A program made the translations under genes and the position numbers. A stretch of DNA of 64,000 bases, taken from Enterobacter sp. JUb54 (GTDB taxonomy: Bacteria; Pseudomonadota; Gammaproteobacteria; Enterobacterales; Enterobacteriaceae). The stretch is taken from NCBI RefSeq assembly GCF_014298075.1, contig NZ_CP060418.1:4340001-4404000 (forward strand), read 5' to 3'. This document shows, piece by piece, positions 52,944 through 64,000 of the stretch; the stretch's first letter is position 1, and each line of letters opens with the position of its first letter. Under the pieces are notes generated by a model. That model made no database searches. It was not told the DNA's origin and saw nothing but the letters and a program-made list of their open reading frames with translations.

Positions 52944-53474
52944 TTGAGCACGACTAACCATGATCACCACGTCTATGTCCTGATGGGCGTTTCCGGCAGT
53001 GGTAAATCCGCTGTCGCCAGCGAAGTGGCGCATCAACTGCATGCCGCGTTTCTTGATGGCGACTTTCTGCATCCGCGCAGCAATATCAATAAGATGGCCT
53101 CCGGTGAGCCGTTAAATGACGACGACCGTACACCGTGGCTTCAGGCGCTGAACGACGCCGCTTTTGCTATGCAGCGCACCAATAAAGTTTCGCTGATTGT
53201 CTGCTCCGCGTTGAAAAAGAGCTATCGCGACATTCTGCGTAAAGGCAACCCGAACCTGTCGTTTGTCTACCTGAAAGGGGATTTTGACCTGATCGAAAGC
53301 CGTCTGAAGGCGCGTAAAGGCCACTTCTTCAAAACCCAGATGCTGGTGACGCAGTTTGAAACGCTGCAGGAGCCAGGCGCAGACGAAGGCGATGTCTTAA
53401 TCGTCGATATTGATCAATCGCTGGAAGGCGTGGTCGCGAGCACCATTGAGGTGATCAACAAAGGCAGTAACTAG
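52944..53474 (+). CDS. gntK: Thermoresistant gluconokinase GntK
   Basis: 176 residues from a TTG at 52944 with GGAGG upstream; the E. coli gene also uses TTG. Walker A 'MGVSGSGKSAVASEVAHQ', substrate region 'FLDGDFLHPRSNINKM' and 'LIVCSALKKSYRD'. It phosphorylates gluconate to 6-phosphogluconate for the Entner-Doudoroff and pentose phosphate routes. Its stop overlaps the gntU start. Confidence 0.96.
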   Translation: MSTTNHDHHVYVLMGVSGSGKSAVASEVAHQLHAAFLDGDFLHPRSNINKMASGEPLNDDDRTPWLQALNDAAFAMQRTNKVSLIVCSALKKSYRDILRKGNPNLSFVYLKGDFDLIESRLKARKGHFFKTQMLVTQFETLQEPGADEGDVLIVDIDQSLEGVVASTIEVINKGSN

Positions 53475-54814
53475 TGAGTACTTTAACGCTTGTTTTAACC
53501 GCAGTCGGCTCTGTTTTGCTGCTGCTGTTTTTAGTCATGAAGGCACGTATGCATGCCTTCGTGGCCTTGATGGTGGTTTCTATTGGTGCCGGTCTCTTTT
53601 CGGGCATGCCGCTGGATAAGATTGCAGCGACCATGGAAAAAGGGATGGGCGGTACGCTGGGCTTCCTGGCGATTGTCGTGGCGCTCGGGGCGATGTTCGG
53701 CAAGATCCTCCATGAGACCGGCGCGGTCGATCAGATAGCCGTGAAGATGTTGAAATCTTTCGGCCATAACCGCGCCCATTATGCGATTGGTCTGGCCGGG
53801 CTGATCTGTGCGCTGCCGCTGTTTTTCGAAGTGGCTATCGTACTGCTGATCAGCGTTGCCTTCTCTATGGCGCGTCATACCGGTACCAACCTGGTGAAGC
53901 TGGTGATCCCGCTGTTCGCCGGCGTTGCCGCCGCGGCGGCATTCCTGCTGCCAGGGCCGGCGCCGATGCTGCTGGCATCGCAGATGCACGCCGATTTCGG
54001 CTGGATGATCCTGATTGGTCTGTGCGCCGCTATTCCGGGGATGATTATCGCCGGTCCGCTGTGGGGCAACTTTATCAGCCGCTACGTTGAGCTGCACATT
54101 CCTGACGATATCAGTGAGCCGAGCCTCGGCGAAGGCAAGATGCCGTCATTTGGCTTTAGCCTGTCGCTGATTCTGCTGCCGTTGGTGCTGGTTGGGCTGA
54201 AAACCGTCGCCGCACGCTTTGTGCCGGTAGGCTCTACGACTTATGAATGGTTCGAATTTATCGGCCATCCGTTCACCGCGATTCTGGTGGCCTGTCTGGT
54301 GGCGATTTATGGTCTGGCGGTTCGTCAGGGCATGGCGAAAGACCGGGTCATGGAAATCTGCGGTCACGCGCTGCAGCCGGCGGGGATTATCCTGCTGGTT
54401 ATCGGGGCGGGCGGCGTCTTTAAACAGGTGCTGGTGGATTCCGGCGTGGGCCCTGCACTGGGTGAAGCGCTGACCGGTATGGGTCTGCCGATTGCCGTCA
54501 CCTGCTTCGTGCTGGCGGCCGCGGTGCGTATTATTCAGGGCTCTGCGACCGTCGCCTGCTTAACCGCCGTCGGGCTGGTGATGCCGGTGATTGAGCAGCT
54601 GAACTACAGCGGTGCGCAAATGGCGGCGCTGTCCATCTGTATCGCCGGCGGCTCCATCGTGGTGAGTCACGTCAACGACGCGGGTTTCTGGCTGTTTGGT
54701 AAATTTACCGGCGCCACCGAAGCGCAGACGTTGAAAACCTGGACGATGATGGAAACTATCCTCGGCACCACCGGTGCCATCGTCGGTATGATCGCGTTTA
54801 CGCTGCTGAGCTAA
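53474..54814 (+). CDS. gntU: Low-affinity gluconate permease GntU
   Basis: 446 residues, as in E. coli. GTG start shares one base with the gntK stop (TAGTG). About twelve to fourteen helices of the GntP family; 'GKILHETGAVDQIAVKMLKSFG' and 'IVVSHVNDAGFWLFGKFTG' are family signatures. Proton-linked gluconate import feeding GntK. Confidence 0.96.
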   Translation: MSTLTLVLTAVGSVLLLLFLVMKARMHAFVALMVVSIGAGLFSGMPLDKIAATMEKGMGGTLGFLAIVVALGAMFGKILHETGAVDQIAVKMLKSFGHNRAHYAIGLAGLICALPLFFEVAIVLLISVAFSMARHTGTNLVKLVIPLFAGVAAAAAFLLPGPAPMLLASQMHADFGWMILIGLCAAIPGMIIAGPLWGNFISRYVELHIPDDISEPSLGEGKMPSFGFSLSLILLPLVLVGLKTVAARFVPVGSTTYEWFEFIGHPFTAILVACLVAIYGLAVRQGMAKDRVMEICGHALQPAGIILLVIGAGGVFKQVLVDSGVGPALGEALTGMGLPIAVTCFVLAAAVRIIQGSATVACLTAVGLVMPVIEQLNYSGAQMAALSICIAGGSIVVSHVNDAGFWLFGKFTGATEAQTLKTWTMMETILGTTGAIVGMIAFTLLS

Positions 54815-55242
54815 ACGTAGGTCTCCTCGCCCGGCTGAGCGATGCAACGCCGGGCGATATTTCCCTCTGCTATCACCCGACATTTCCTTCCTGCTGAGCG
54901 CTGCGAAAAACGTATTAACCCTCGTAAGGCCGCACCAGCTCTGGTTTTGTGCGAACTCTCCCGCCGCATGCCCGCCACCCCATTTCCGGACGATTTCATA
55001 ACCCAGATCAATAAATCAGCGGTAGAAAATATTCCCTTCCCTGGGCAATATACCGATAATCTTTAGGGTTTCCTGGATGCTGCTGGCAACAGAGGTGGCG
55101 TGAATAATAAGCTGCTTTTCTGATTGCCGCGCAATCATTGATTAATTTCACTTGCGACTTTAGCAGCATTTTGTAATGTGAGGGATGATCCAGTAGGAAA
55201 CTGGCTTGACACAAACAGCACACATCTCCCAGGAAATACGTT
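54815..55242. other. 428-bp gap between gntU and asd (no yhgN)
   Basis: A hairpin CGCCCGGC/GCCGGGCG (54828-54835 with 54849-54856) follows gntU and may terminate it. Beyond it no gene is recognised; an open frame at 54842-55066 has no start site or family look. TTGACA at 55206-55211 could be an asd -35 but no good -10 follows. In E. coli K-12 yhgN lies here. Confidence 0.6.
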
Positions 55243-56349
55243 ATGAAAAATGTTGGTTTTATCGGCTGGCGCGGAATGGTCGGCTCTGTACTCATGCAAC
55301 GCATGGTTGAAGAGCGCGATTTCGACGCCATTCGCCCTGTTTTTTTCTCCACCTCTCAGCTGGGGCAGCCTGCTCCTTCCTTCGGTGGCAGCACCGGCGG
55401 TACGCTTCAGGATGCATTTGACCTGGAAGCACTGAAAGCGTTGGACATTATTGTGACCTGCCAGGGCGGCGATTATACCAACGATGTTTATCCGAAGCTG
55501 CGTGAGAGCGGCTGGCAGGGTTACTGGATTGATGCGGCTTCGTCGCTGCGTATGAAAGACGATGCCATCATTATTCTCGATCCGGTTAACCAGGATGTGA
55601 TTACCGCAGGCCTGAACAACGGCGTGAAAACGTTTGTTGGCGGTAACTGTACCGTCAGCCTGATGCTGATGTCCCTTGGCGGCCTGTTTGCACAGGACCT
55701 GGTTGAGTGGGTCAGCGTGGCGACCTATCAGGCCGCTTCCGGCGGCGGCGCGCGTCATATGCGCGAACTGCTGACCCAGATGGGCCAGTTGCATACCCAC
55801 GTCGCGGCAGAACTGGCGAACCCGGCTTCCGCGATTCTGGATATTGAACGCAAAGTGACGTCGCTGACGCGCAGCGGCGAGCTGGCAGTCGATAACTTTG
55901 GTGTGCCGCTGGCGGGCAGTCTGATCCCGTGGATCGACAAACAGCTGGATAACGGCCAGAGCCGTGAAGAGTGGAAGGGCCAGGCAGAGACCAACAAGAT
56001 CCTCGCCGCCCCGTCAGTGATTCCGGTTGATGGTCTGTGTGTTCGTGTGGGTGCCCTGCGTTGTCACAGCCAGGCGTTCACCATCAAACTGAAAAAAGAT
56101 GTCTCTATCCCGACCGTTGAAGAACTGTTGGCGGCGCACAACCCGTGGGCCAAAGTGGTACCAAACGATCGTGATATTACCATGCGTGAGCTGACCCCGG
56201 CTGCCGTTACCGGCACCCTGACCACCCCAGTCGGTCGCCTGCGCAAACTGAATATGGGGCCGGAGTATCTCTCGGCCTTCACTGTCGGAGACCAGCTCCT
56301 GTGGGGCGCTGCGGAGCCGCTGCGACGCATGTTGCGCCAGCTGGCTTAA
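55243..56349 (+). CDS. asd: Aspartate-semialdehyde dehydrogenase
   Basis: 368 residues (367 in E. coli). NADP-binding '[18 protein letters not shown]', catalytic Cys136 in '[12 protein letters not shown]', and the active-site region '[17 protein letters not shown]'. It reduces aspartyl phosphate to the semialdehyde on the way to lysine, diaminopimelate, methionine and threonine, so it is essential for cell-wall synthesis. AGGA lies before the ATG; a strong terminator follows. Confidence 0.97.
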   Translation: MKNVGFIGWRGMVGSVLMQRMVEERDFDAIRPVFFSTSQLGQPAPSFGGSTGGTLQDAFDLEALKALDIIVTCQGGDYTNDVYPKLRESGWQGYWIDAASSLRMKDDAIIILDPVNQDVITAGLNNGVKTFVGGNCTVSLMLMSLGGLFAQDLVEWVSVATYQAASGGGARHMRELLTQMGQLHTHVAAELANPASAILDIERKVTSLTRSGELAVDNFGVPLAGSLIPWIDKQLDNGQSREEWKGQAETNKILAAPSVIPVDGLCVRVGALRCHSQAFTIKLKKDVSIPTVEELLAAHNPWAKVVPNDRDITMRELTPAAVTGTLTTPVGRLRKLNMGPEYLSAFTVGDQLLWGAAEPLRRMLRQLA

Positions 56350-56368
56350 TATCCGACTCAACAACGGG

Positions 56369-56398
56369 AAAGGGGGTGTTTAACACCCCCTTTTTTTT
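56369..56398 (+). terminator. Rho-independent terminator of asd
   Basis: GGGGGTGT (56372-56379) and ACACCCCC (56383-56390) form a tight stem with a three-base loop, flanked by A on the left and TTTTTTTT on the right. It separates asd from the glycogen operon. Confidence 0.93.
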
Positions 56399-56422
56399 GC
56401 GTAATACAAGGAGTAAACGCGG

Positions 56423-56449
56423 ATGTTAGATTTTTTCCAACGGAGGTAA
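56423..56449 (+). CDS. Possible 8-codon leader peptide upstream of glgB
   Basis: ATG at 56423 opens a frame MLDFFQRR that stops at 56447-56449. AAGGAG lies nine bases before it, a better site than many real genes here. A second AG-rich stretch (CGGAGGTAAG) overlaps its end. It is in the long glgB leader and could couple translation to leader structure, or be chance. Confidence 0.3.
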   Translation: MLDFFQRR

Positions 56450-56600
56450 GTCAGCCTTGGCTATGCTTTAAGTAAGGAACGACAACGTTGCCTTACCTGA
56501 AGGTGGGACGGAGCAGAAGGATGCACAGAGTGCTGCACCGTTCAGGTCAAAAAAAGTCGTCAGATACAGGAAATGACGGCACTTACAACAGGATGAAACC

Positions 56601-58787
56601 ATGTCTAATCGTATCGATAGAGACGTGATTAATGCGCTTATCTCTGGCCATTTTGCGGACCCTTTTTCCGTGCTTGGCATGCATCAAACGGATGCCGGTC
56701 TGGAGGTACGTGCGTTATTACCCGATGCTACTGATGTATGGGTTATTGAGCCGAAAACCGGGCGCAAAGTAGGCAAACTGGAATGCCTCGATGCACGCGG
56801 GTTCTTTAGCGGCGTTCTGCCGCGTCGAAAAAATCCCTTCCGCTACCAGCTGGCGGTGACCTGGCATGGTCAACAAAATCTGATTGATGATCCTTACCGT
56901 TTTGGCCCGCTGCTGCAGGATCTCGACGTCTGGCTGCTCTCTGAGGGGACCCATCTGCGCCCGTATGAGACGCTGGGCGCGCATGCTGACACGATGGACG
57001 GGATCACCGGGACGCGCTTCTCCGTCTGGGCGCCGAACGCCCGCCGGGTTTCCGTCGTCGGCCAGTTCAACTACTGGGACGGGCGCCGCCACCCGATGCG
57101 CCTGCGAAAAGAGTCCGGTATCTGGGAGCTGTTTATCCCCGGCGCGCACAACGGCCAGTTGTACAAATTCGAACTGATCGACGCCCACGGTCATCTGCGG
57201 GTGAAATCTGACCCGTATGCCTTTGAAGCACAGATGCGCCCGGACAGCGCCTCGCTTATCTGCGGGTTGCCGGAAAAAGTCGAACAGCCGGAAGCGCGTC
57301 GCCAGGCTAACCAGTTTGATGCGCCGATTTCGATTTATGAAGTTCACCTCGGTTCATGGCGCCGCCATACCGATAACAATTTCTGGCTGAGCTATCGCGA
57401 GCTGGCTGACCAACTGGTGCCTTATGCCAAATGGATGGGCTTTACCCATCTGGAGCTGCTGCCGGTTAACGAACATCCGTTTGATGGCAGCTGGGGCTAT
57501 CAGCCCACCGGGCTGTACGCGCCGACCCGCCGGTTTGGTACCCGTGAAGATTTCCGCTACTTCCTCAATGCCGCACATGCCGCTGGGCTGAATGTGATTC
57601 TGGACTGGGTTCCCGGCCACTTTCCGTCCGATGACTTCGCGCTTGCCTCGTTTGATGGTACTTCGCTGTATGAACACAGCGACCCGCGCGAAGGGTATCA
57701 CCAGGACTGGAATACCCTGATCTATAACTACGGTCGCCGCGAAGTCAGCAACTTCCTGGTCGGGAATGCGCTGTACTGGATTGAACGCTTCGGGATCGAT
57801 GCGTTGCGGGTCGATGCGGTGGCGTCAATGATCTATCGCGACTACAGCCGTAAAGAGGGCGAGTGGGTGCCAAACGAGTTTGGCGGTCGGGAGAACCTCG
57901 AGGCGATTGAGTTCCTGCGCAATACCAACCGCGTGCTCGGCGAACAGACCCCGGGGGCGGTCACCATGGCGGAAGAGTCCACCGATTTCGCCGGCGTGTC
58001 ACGGCCTTCGTCGACCGGTGGCCTCGGTTTCTGGTTCAAATGGAACCTCGGCTGGATGCACGACACCCTCGATTACATGAAGCTCGATCCGGTCCATCGC
58101 CGTCATCATCACGACAAGATGACCTTCGGGATGCTCTATAACTACACCGAAAACTTCGTGCTGCCGCTGTCCCACGATGAAGTGGTGCATGGCAAAAAAT
58201 CGATTCTGGACCGCATGCCCGGTGACGCGTGGCAGAAGTTCGCCAACCTGCGCGCCTACTACGGCTGGATGTTTGCCTTCCCGGGCAAAAAGCTGCTGTT
58301 TATGGGTAACGAGTTTGCCCAGGGGCGGGAGTGGAACCACGATGGCAGCCTGGACTGGCATCTGCTGGAAGGCGGCGATAACTGGCATCACGGGGTTCAG
58401 CGCCTGGTGCGCGATCTGAACCATACCTATCGCCACCATAAAGCGCTCCACGAACTCGATTTTGACCCCTACGGCTTTGAATGGCTGGTGGTGGATGATC
58501 ACGAACGCTCGGTCTTTGTCTTCGTGCGCCGCGATAAAGCCGGTAACGAGATTATCGTTGCCAGCAACTTCACCCCGGTTCCGCGCCATGACTACCGTTT
58601 CGGGATCAACCAGCCTGGGCGCTGGCGTGAGGAGCTGAATACCGATTCGATGCACTACCACGGTAGCAATACCGGCAACGGTGGCGTCGTGGAAAGTGAT
58701 GCTATCGCCAGCCACGGCCGTGAATATTCGCTGTCAATTACGCTACCGCCGCTGGCGACCGTCTGGCTGGTACGGGAGGCACAATGA
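56601..58787 (+). CDS. glgB: 1,4-alpha-glucan branching enzyme
   Basis: 728 residues, as in E. coli. Two N-terminal carbohydrate-binding modules (about residues 1-225), then the GH13 barrel with '[10 protein letters not shown]' (nucleophile Asp), '[10 protein letters not shown]' (acid/base Glu) and '[11 protein letters not shown]' (third Asp), and a C-terminal beta domain. It makes the alpha-1,6 branches of glycogen. First gene of the glgBXCAP operon; its stop overlaps glgX (ATGA). Confidence 0.97.
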   Translation: MSNRIDRDVINALISGHFADPFSVLGMHQTDAGLEVRALLPDATDVWVIEPKTGRKVGKLECLDARGFFSGVLPRRKNPFRYQLAVTWHGQQNLIDDPYRFGPLLQDLDVWLLSEGTHLRPYETLGAHADTMDGITGTRFSVWAPNARRVSVVGQFNYWDGRRHPMRLRKESGIWELFIPGAHNGQLYKFELIDAHGHLRVKSDPYAFEAQMRPDSASLICGLPEKVEQPEARRQANQFDAPISIYEVHLGSWRRHTDNNFWLSYRELADQLVPYAKWMGFTHLELLPVNEHPFDGSWGYQPTGLYAPTRRFGTREDFRYFLNAAHAAGLNVILDWVPGHFPSDDFALASFDGTSLYEHSDPREGYHQDWNTLIYNYGRREVSNFLVGNALYWIERFGIDALRVDAVASMIYRDYSRKEGEWVPNEFGGRENLEAIEFLRNTNRVLGEQTPGAVTMAEESTDFAGVSRPSSTGGLGFWFKWNLGWMHDTLDYMKLDPVHRRHHHDKMTFGMLYNYTENFVLPLSHDEVVHGKKSILDRMPGDAWQKFANLRAYYGWMFAFPGKKLLFMGNEFAQGREWNHDGSLDWHLLEGGDNWHHGVQRLVRDLNHTYRHHKALHELDFDPYGFEWLVVDDHERSVFVFVRRDKAGNEIIVASNFTPVPRHDYRFGINQPGRWREELNTDSMHYHGSNTGNGGVVESDAIASHGREYSLSITLPPLATVWLVREAQ

Positions 58788-60760
58788 CGATGCTGGCCGC
58801 CGGAAAACCCTCACCGTTAGGCGCGAGCTATGATGGAAAGGGCGTGAATTTTACGCTCTTATCCGCCCACGCTGAGCGGGTAGAACTGTGCGTCTTTGAC
58901 GCGCAGGGCAATGAGCAGCGCTTTGATTTACCCGCGCGCAGCGGGGATGTCTGGCACGGCTGGCTGGCGGATGCCGGGCCGGGCTTACGCTACGGTTACC
59001 GTGTCCACGGCCCGTGGGACCCGGCACAGGGGCACCGTTTCAATCCGGCGAAGCTGCTGCTCGACCCCTGTTGTCATCGGGTCGCGGGGGGGCTGCCCGA
59101 TGACGAGCTGCTCCACGGCGGCGACCATATGCCGGATCACCGGGACAGTGCGGCGATTGCGCCGAAGTCGCAGGTGGTGGATCTGCACTACGACTGGCAC
59201 AACGATGCGCCGCCCCGGACGCCCTGGGGGCAGACGGTCATCTACGAAGCCCATGTGAAAGGGCTGACGTGGCTGCACCCGGCGCTGCCGGAGGCCATCC
59301 GCGGCACCTATAAAGCGTTGGGGCATCCGGTGATGATCGACTACTTCACCACCCTTGGGATCACGGCGCTGGAGCTGATGCCGGTGGCGCAGTTCGCCAG
59401 TGAACCGCGGCTGCAGAGAATGGGGTTGAGCAACTATTGGGGCTACAACCCGATGGCGATGTTCGCGCTCGACCCGCGCTACGCCAGCGAGCCGGAGCGC
59501 GCGCTCGACGAGTTTCGTGACGCGGTGAAAGCGCTGCATGCTGCGGGCATCGAAGTGATCCTCGACGTGGTGTTGAACCACAGTGCGGAAATTGACCTTG
59601 AAGGGCCGACCTTCTGTTTTCGCGGAATCGACAACCGTTACTATTATTGGATAAGGGACGACGGGGATTACTACAACTGGACCGGCTGCGGCAACACCCT
59701 CAATCTGAGCCAGCCTGGAACCGTGGAGTTTGCCCGTCAGTGTCTGCGCTTTTGGGTCGATGAGTGCCACGTCGACGGCTTCCGTTTCGACCTGGCCTCG
59801 GTGATGGGCCGCACCCCGCAATTTCGCCAGGATGCGCCGCTGTTTGAGGCAATTCGCCACGATCCGCAGCTTTCGGCCGTCAAGCTGATTGCCGAGCCCT
59901 GGGATATTGGTGCCGGGGGATATCAGGTGGGGAATTTCCCGCCGCTGTTTGCCGAGTGGAATGATCATTTCCGCGACGTCGCAAGGCGTTTCTGGCTGCA
60001 TAACAACGTGTCGCTGGGCGAGTTCGCCCGGCGTTTTGCCGCCTCCAGCGATGTGTTTCAGCATAACGGACGGCTGCCCGCCGCAGCGGTCAATCTGGTT
60101 ACCGCCCACGACGGCTTCACCCTCTGCGACTGCGTTTGTTTCAATCAGAAACACAATGAGGCGAACGGTGAAGAGAATCGCGATGGGACTAACAATAACT
60201 ACAGCAGCAACCATGGTATAGAAGGGTTAGGTGGCAGTCTCGACGTGATGGAGCGGCGTCGGGACAGCGTTCATGCCCTGCTGTCCACGCTGCTGTTGGC
60301 ACAAGGTACGCCGATGCTGCTGGCAGGTGACGAGCATGGTCATAGCCAGCATGGCAATAATAACGCCTATTGTCAGGACAATGCCCTGACCTGGCTTGAC
60401 TGGAGTCAGGCCAACGGTGGGCTGACCGCATTTACCGCCGCGCTCATTCATCTGCGCCGCAGCATACCGGCCTTAACCGGGAACGCATGGTGGCAGGAAG
60501 GAGACGGCAACGTGCTGTGGCTAAACCAGAATGCGCAACCATTAACCGCTGACGAGTGGCAGCATGGCATTCCACGCCTGCAAATTCTGCTCTCGGATCG
60601 TTGGCTGGTGACGCTGAACGCCACCCCGGAGGTGGCGCCAATGGAATTACCTGAGGGGGAGTGGCACGCCGTTCCTCCTTTCGCCGGAGAGGATAATCCG
60701 GTCGTCATAGCTGTCTGGCATGGGCCCGCGCACGGAGTGTGCGTATTTCAAAGGTCGTAA
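58784..60760 (+). CDS. glgX: Glycogen debranching enzyme GlgX
   Basis: 658 residues (657 in E. coli). N-terminal CBM48 domain ('[20 protein letters not shown]'), then the GH13 barrel: '[12 protein letters not shown]', '[11 protein letters not shown]' with the nucleophile Asp, 'LIAEPWDIG' with the Glu, and '[11 protein letters not shown]'. It hydrolyses the short branches left by phosphorylase. glgC follows after 80 bases. Confidence 0.97.
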   Translation: MTMLAAGKPSPLGASYDGKGVNFTLLSAHAERVELCVFDAQGNEQRFDLPARSGDVWHGWLADAGPGLRYGYRVHGPWDPAQGHRFNPAKLLLDPCCHRVAGGLPDDELLHGGDHMPDHRDSAAIAPKSQVVDLHYDWHNDAPPRTPWGQTVIYEAHVKGLTWLHPALPEAIRGTYKALGHPVMIDYFTTLGITALELMPVAQFASEPRLQRMGLSNYWGYNPMAMFALDPRYASEPERALDEFRDAVKALHAAGIEVILDVVLNHSAEIDLEGPTFCFRGIDNRYYYWIRDDGDYYNWTGCGNTLNLSQPGTVEFARQCLRFWVDECHVDGFRFDLASVMGRTPQFRQDAPLFEAIRHDPQLSAVKLIAEPWDIGAGGYQVGNFPPLFAEWNDHFRDVARRFWLHNNVSLGEFARRFAASSDVFQHNGRLPAAAVNLVTAHDGFTLCDCVCFNQKHNEANGEENRDGTNNNYSSNHGIEGLGGSLDVMERRRDSVHALLSTLLLAQGTPMLLAGDEHGHSQHGNNNAYCQDNALTWLDWSQANGGLTAFTAALIHLRRSIPALTGNAWWQEGDGNVLWLNQNAQPLTADEWQHGIPRLQILLSDRWLVTLNATPEVAPMELPEGEWHAVPPFAGEDNPVVIAVWHGPAHGVCVFQRS

Positions 60761-60800
60761 GCCCTGAAGCTTCCGGTTGAACTCGCGGCGGCTGCGCGGT

Positions 60801-60840
60801 GAGAAGGACGGGAAGACCGGGATGTAAAAAGGAGTTAATC
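60801..60840 (+). promoter_or_regulatory. CsrA-binding-like leader of glgC
   Basis: Four GGA motifs (60806, 60811, 60820, 60831) lie in 28 bases, the last being the glgC ribosome site AAGGAG. This layout matches the E. coli glgC leader, where CsrA binds and blocks translation of glycogen synthesis genes. Confidence 0.7.
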
Positions 60841-62135
60841 ATGGTTAGGCTTGAAAAGAATGACCCATTGATGCTGGCGCGTCAGCTGCCGATCAAAACC
60901 GTTGCGTTGATTCTGGCGGGGGGGCGCGGTACCCGGCTTAAGGACTTAACAATCAAACGTGCAAAACCGGCCGTCCATTTTGGCGGTAAGTTTCGTATCA
61001 TTGACTTCGCGTTATCCAACTGTATTAACTCAGGTATTCGCCGTATCGGCGTGATCACCCAGTATCAATCCCACACGCTGGTACAACATATTCAACGTGG
61101 CTGGTCGTTCTTTAGCGAAGAGATGAACGAGTTCGTCGATTTGCTGCCGGCACAGCAGCGTGTGCATGGCGAAAACTGGTACCGCGGCACCGCGGATGCT
61201 GTGACGCAGAACCTCGATATCATCCGCCGCTATAAAGCGGAATATGTGGTGATCCTCGCCGGCGACCATATCTACAAGCAAGACTATTCCCGCATGCTGA
61301 TCGACCATGTCGAAAAAGGGGCGCGCTGCACCGTTGCCTGTATGCCGGTGCCCATCGAAGAGGCATCCGCCTTCGGCGTGATGGCGGTGGATGAGAGCGA
61401 CAAAATCATCGAGTTCGTCGAGAAACCGGCCAACCCGCCGGCCATGCCGAGTGATGCCACTAAATCGCTGGCCAGCATGGGGATCTATGTCTTTGATGCG
61501 GATTATCTTTATGAGCTGCTAGCGGAAGACGATAACGACGAAAATTCCAGCCACGATTTCGGCAAAGATATTATTCCTAAGATCACCGAAGCTGGCATGG
61601 CTTATGCACATCCTTTCCCACTCTCCTGCGTGCAGTCTGACCAGGATGCGGAACCGTACTGGCGTGATGTGGGAACGCTGGAGGCCTACTGGAAAGCGAA
61701 CCTTGACCTGGCTTCGGTGACGCCGGAGCTGGATATGTATGACCAGAACTGGCCAATTCGCACCCATATGGAGTCTCTGCCACCGGCCAAGTTTGTGCAG
61801 GACCGTTCCGGCAGCCACGGCATGACGCTGAACTCCCTGGTGTCGGGCGGCTGTATTATCTCCGGTTCCGTGGTGGTGCAGTCGGTGCTGTTCCCGCGCG
61901 TGCGCGTGAACTCATTCTGTAACATTGATTCGTCAGTCTTATTGCCAGAAGTATGGGTGGGGCGCTCATGCCGTCTGCGCCGCTGTGTGATCGATCGCGC
62001 CTGTGTCATTCCTGAAGGGATGGTGATCGGTGAACATGCGGAAGAGGATGCGCGTCGGTTCTACCGCTCAGAGGAAGGTATCGTGCTGGTTACGCGTGAT
62101 ATGTTGCGGAAGTTGGGGCATAAACAGGAGCGCTA

Positions 62136-62136
<1 letters not shown>
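60841..62136 (+). CDS. glgC: Glucose-1-phosphate adenylyltransferase (ADP-glucose pyrophosphorylase)
   Basis: 431 residues from the ATG at 60841 (AAGGAG upstream), as in E. coli. Nucleotidyltransferase signature '[21 protein letters not shown]', sugar-phosphate site '[10 protein letters not shown]', and a C-terminal left-handed beta-helix. It commits glucose-1-phosphate to glycogen; the family is activated by fructose 1,6-bisphosphate and inhibited by AMP. glgA begins on the last base of its stop. Confidence 0.97.

Positions 62137-64000
<1,864 letters not shown>

Noticed and set aside
54842-55066. 74-codon frame between gntU and asd
   Set aside because: Starts inside a terminator hairpin with no ribosome site; composition is like non-coding DNA and it resembles no known protein.
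55010-55242. Possible lysine riboswitch ahead of asd
   Set aside because: asd is in the lysine pathway, but the conserved helices and core sequences of the lysine riboswitch were not found.
58985-60214. 409-residue open frame on the minus strand
   Set aside because: Fully antisense to glgX, whose GH13 motifs are unambiguous; long antisense frames are common in G+C-rich DNA.

Overview
The window is a 64 kb stretch of an enterobacterial chromosome. The housekeeping genes, their order and their product lengths match Escherichia coli closely, but the G+C-rich coding, the REP/ERIC repeats and the accessory genes point to Klebsiella or a near relative. That genus call is an inference from overall similarity; no database search was possible.

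Layout. (1) 1-1799: the end of the arn operon for lipid A modification with 4-amino-4-deoxy-L-arabinose (arnT partial, arnE, arnF). (2) 1789-15858, minus strand: a compact aryl polyene (APE) pigment cluster of 17 genes. They encode two condensing enzymes and a chain-length-factor-like partner, two acyl carrier proteins, a ketoreductase, two dehydratases, an acyl-activating ligase, a thioesterase, two acyltransferases (one fused to a glycosyltransferase), a LolA-like carrier, an MMPL exporter, a lipoprotein, a membrane protein and a phosphopantetheinyl transferase. Most neighbours overlap by 1-32 bases, so this is probably one transcription unit. (3) 16696-25953: yhhS, dcrB, yhhQ, tusA, zntA with its ZntR-type promoter, yhhN, yhhM, yhhL, rsmD, ftsY. 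(4) 25956-28789: ftsE, ftsX, rpoH. (5) 28841-33135: an accessory metabolic block absent between rpoH and livJ in E. coli K-12: a MocR/GabR-type regulator, a divergent PuuE/GabT-like aminotransferase and an amino-acid permease. (6) 33393-40587: livJ, panM, livKHMGF for branched-chain amino acid uptake. (7) 40888-45848: ugpBAECQ for glycerol-3-phosphate uptake. (8) 45867-51636: yhhA, ggt, yhhY, the small RNA RyhB with a Fur box, a bactofilin gene absent here in E. coli K-12, yhhX, yhhW. (9) 51763-54814: gluconate genes gntR, gntK, gntU. (10) 55243-64000: asd and the glycogen operon glgBXCA with glgP cut by the window end.

Non-coding structure is rich. There is a 115-bp tandem duplication that includes the 3' end of zntA, REP/BIME clusters after tusA, livJ, livF and ugpB, an ERIC element just ahead of livK, two diverged ERIC-like copies after livJ, and a short palindromic ERIC-like remnant ahead of ggt. 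Two transcription terminators sit inside the coding region of the convergent neighbour (dcrB's inside yhhS, rpoH's inside the MocR gene).

The APE cluster is the most striking system here, but APE clusters are a described family. The least explained items are the small basic reading frame coupled to the first APE gene, the bactofilin gene with a possible second start, and the aminotransferase block. No tRNA, rRNA, CRISPR array, transposase or prophage gene was seen.
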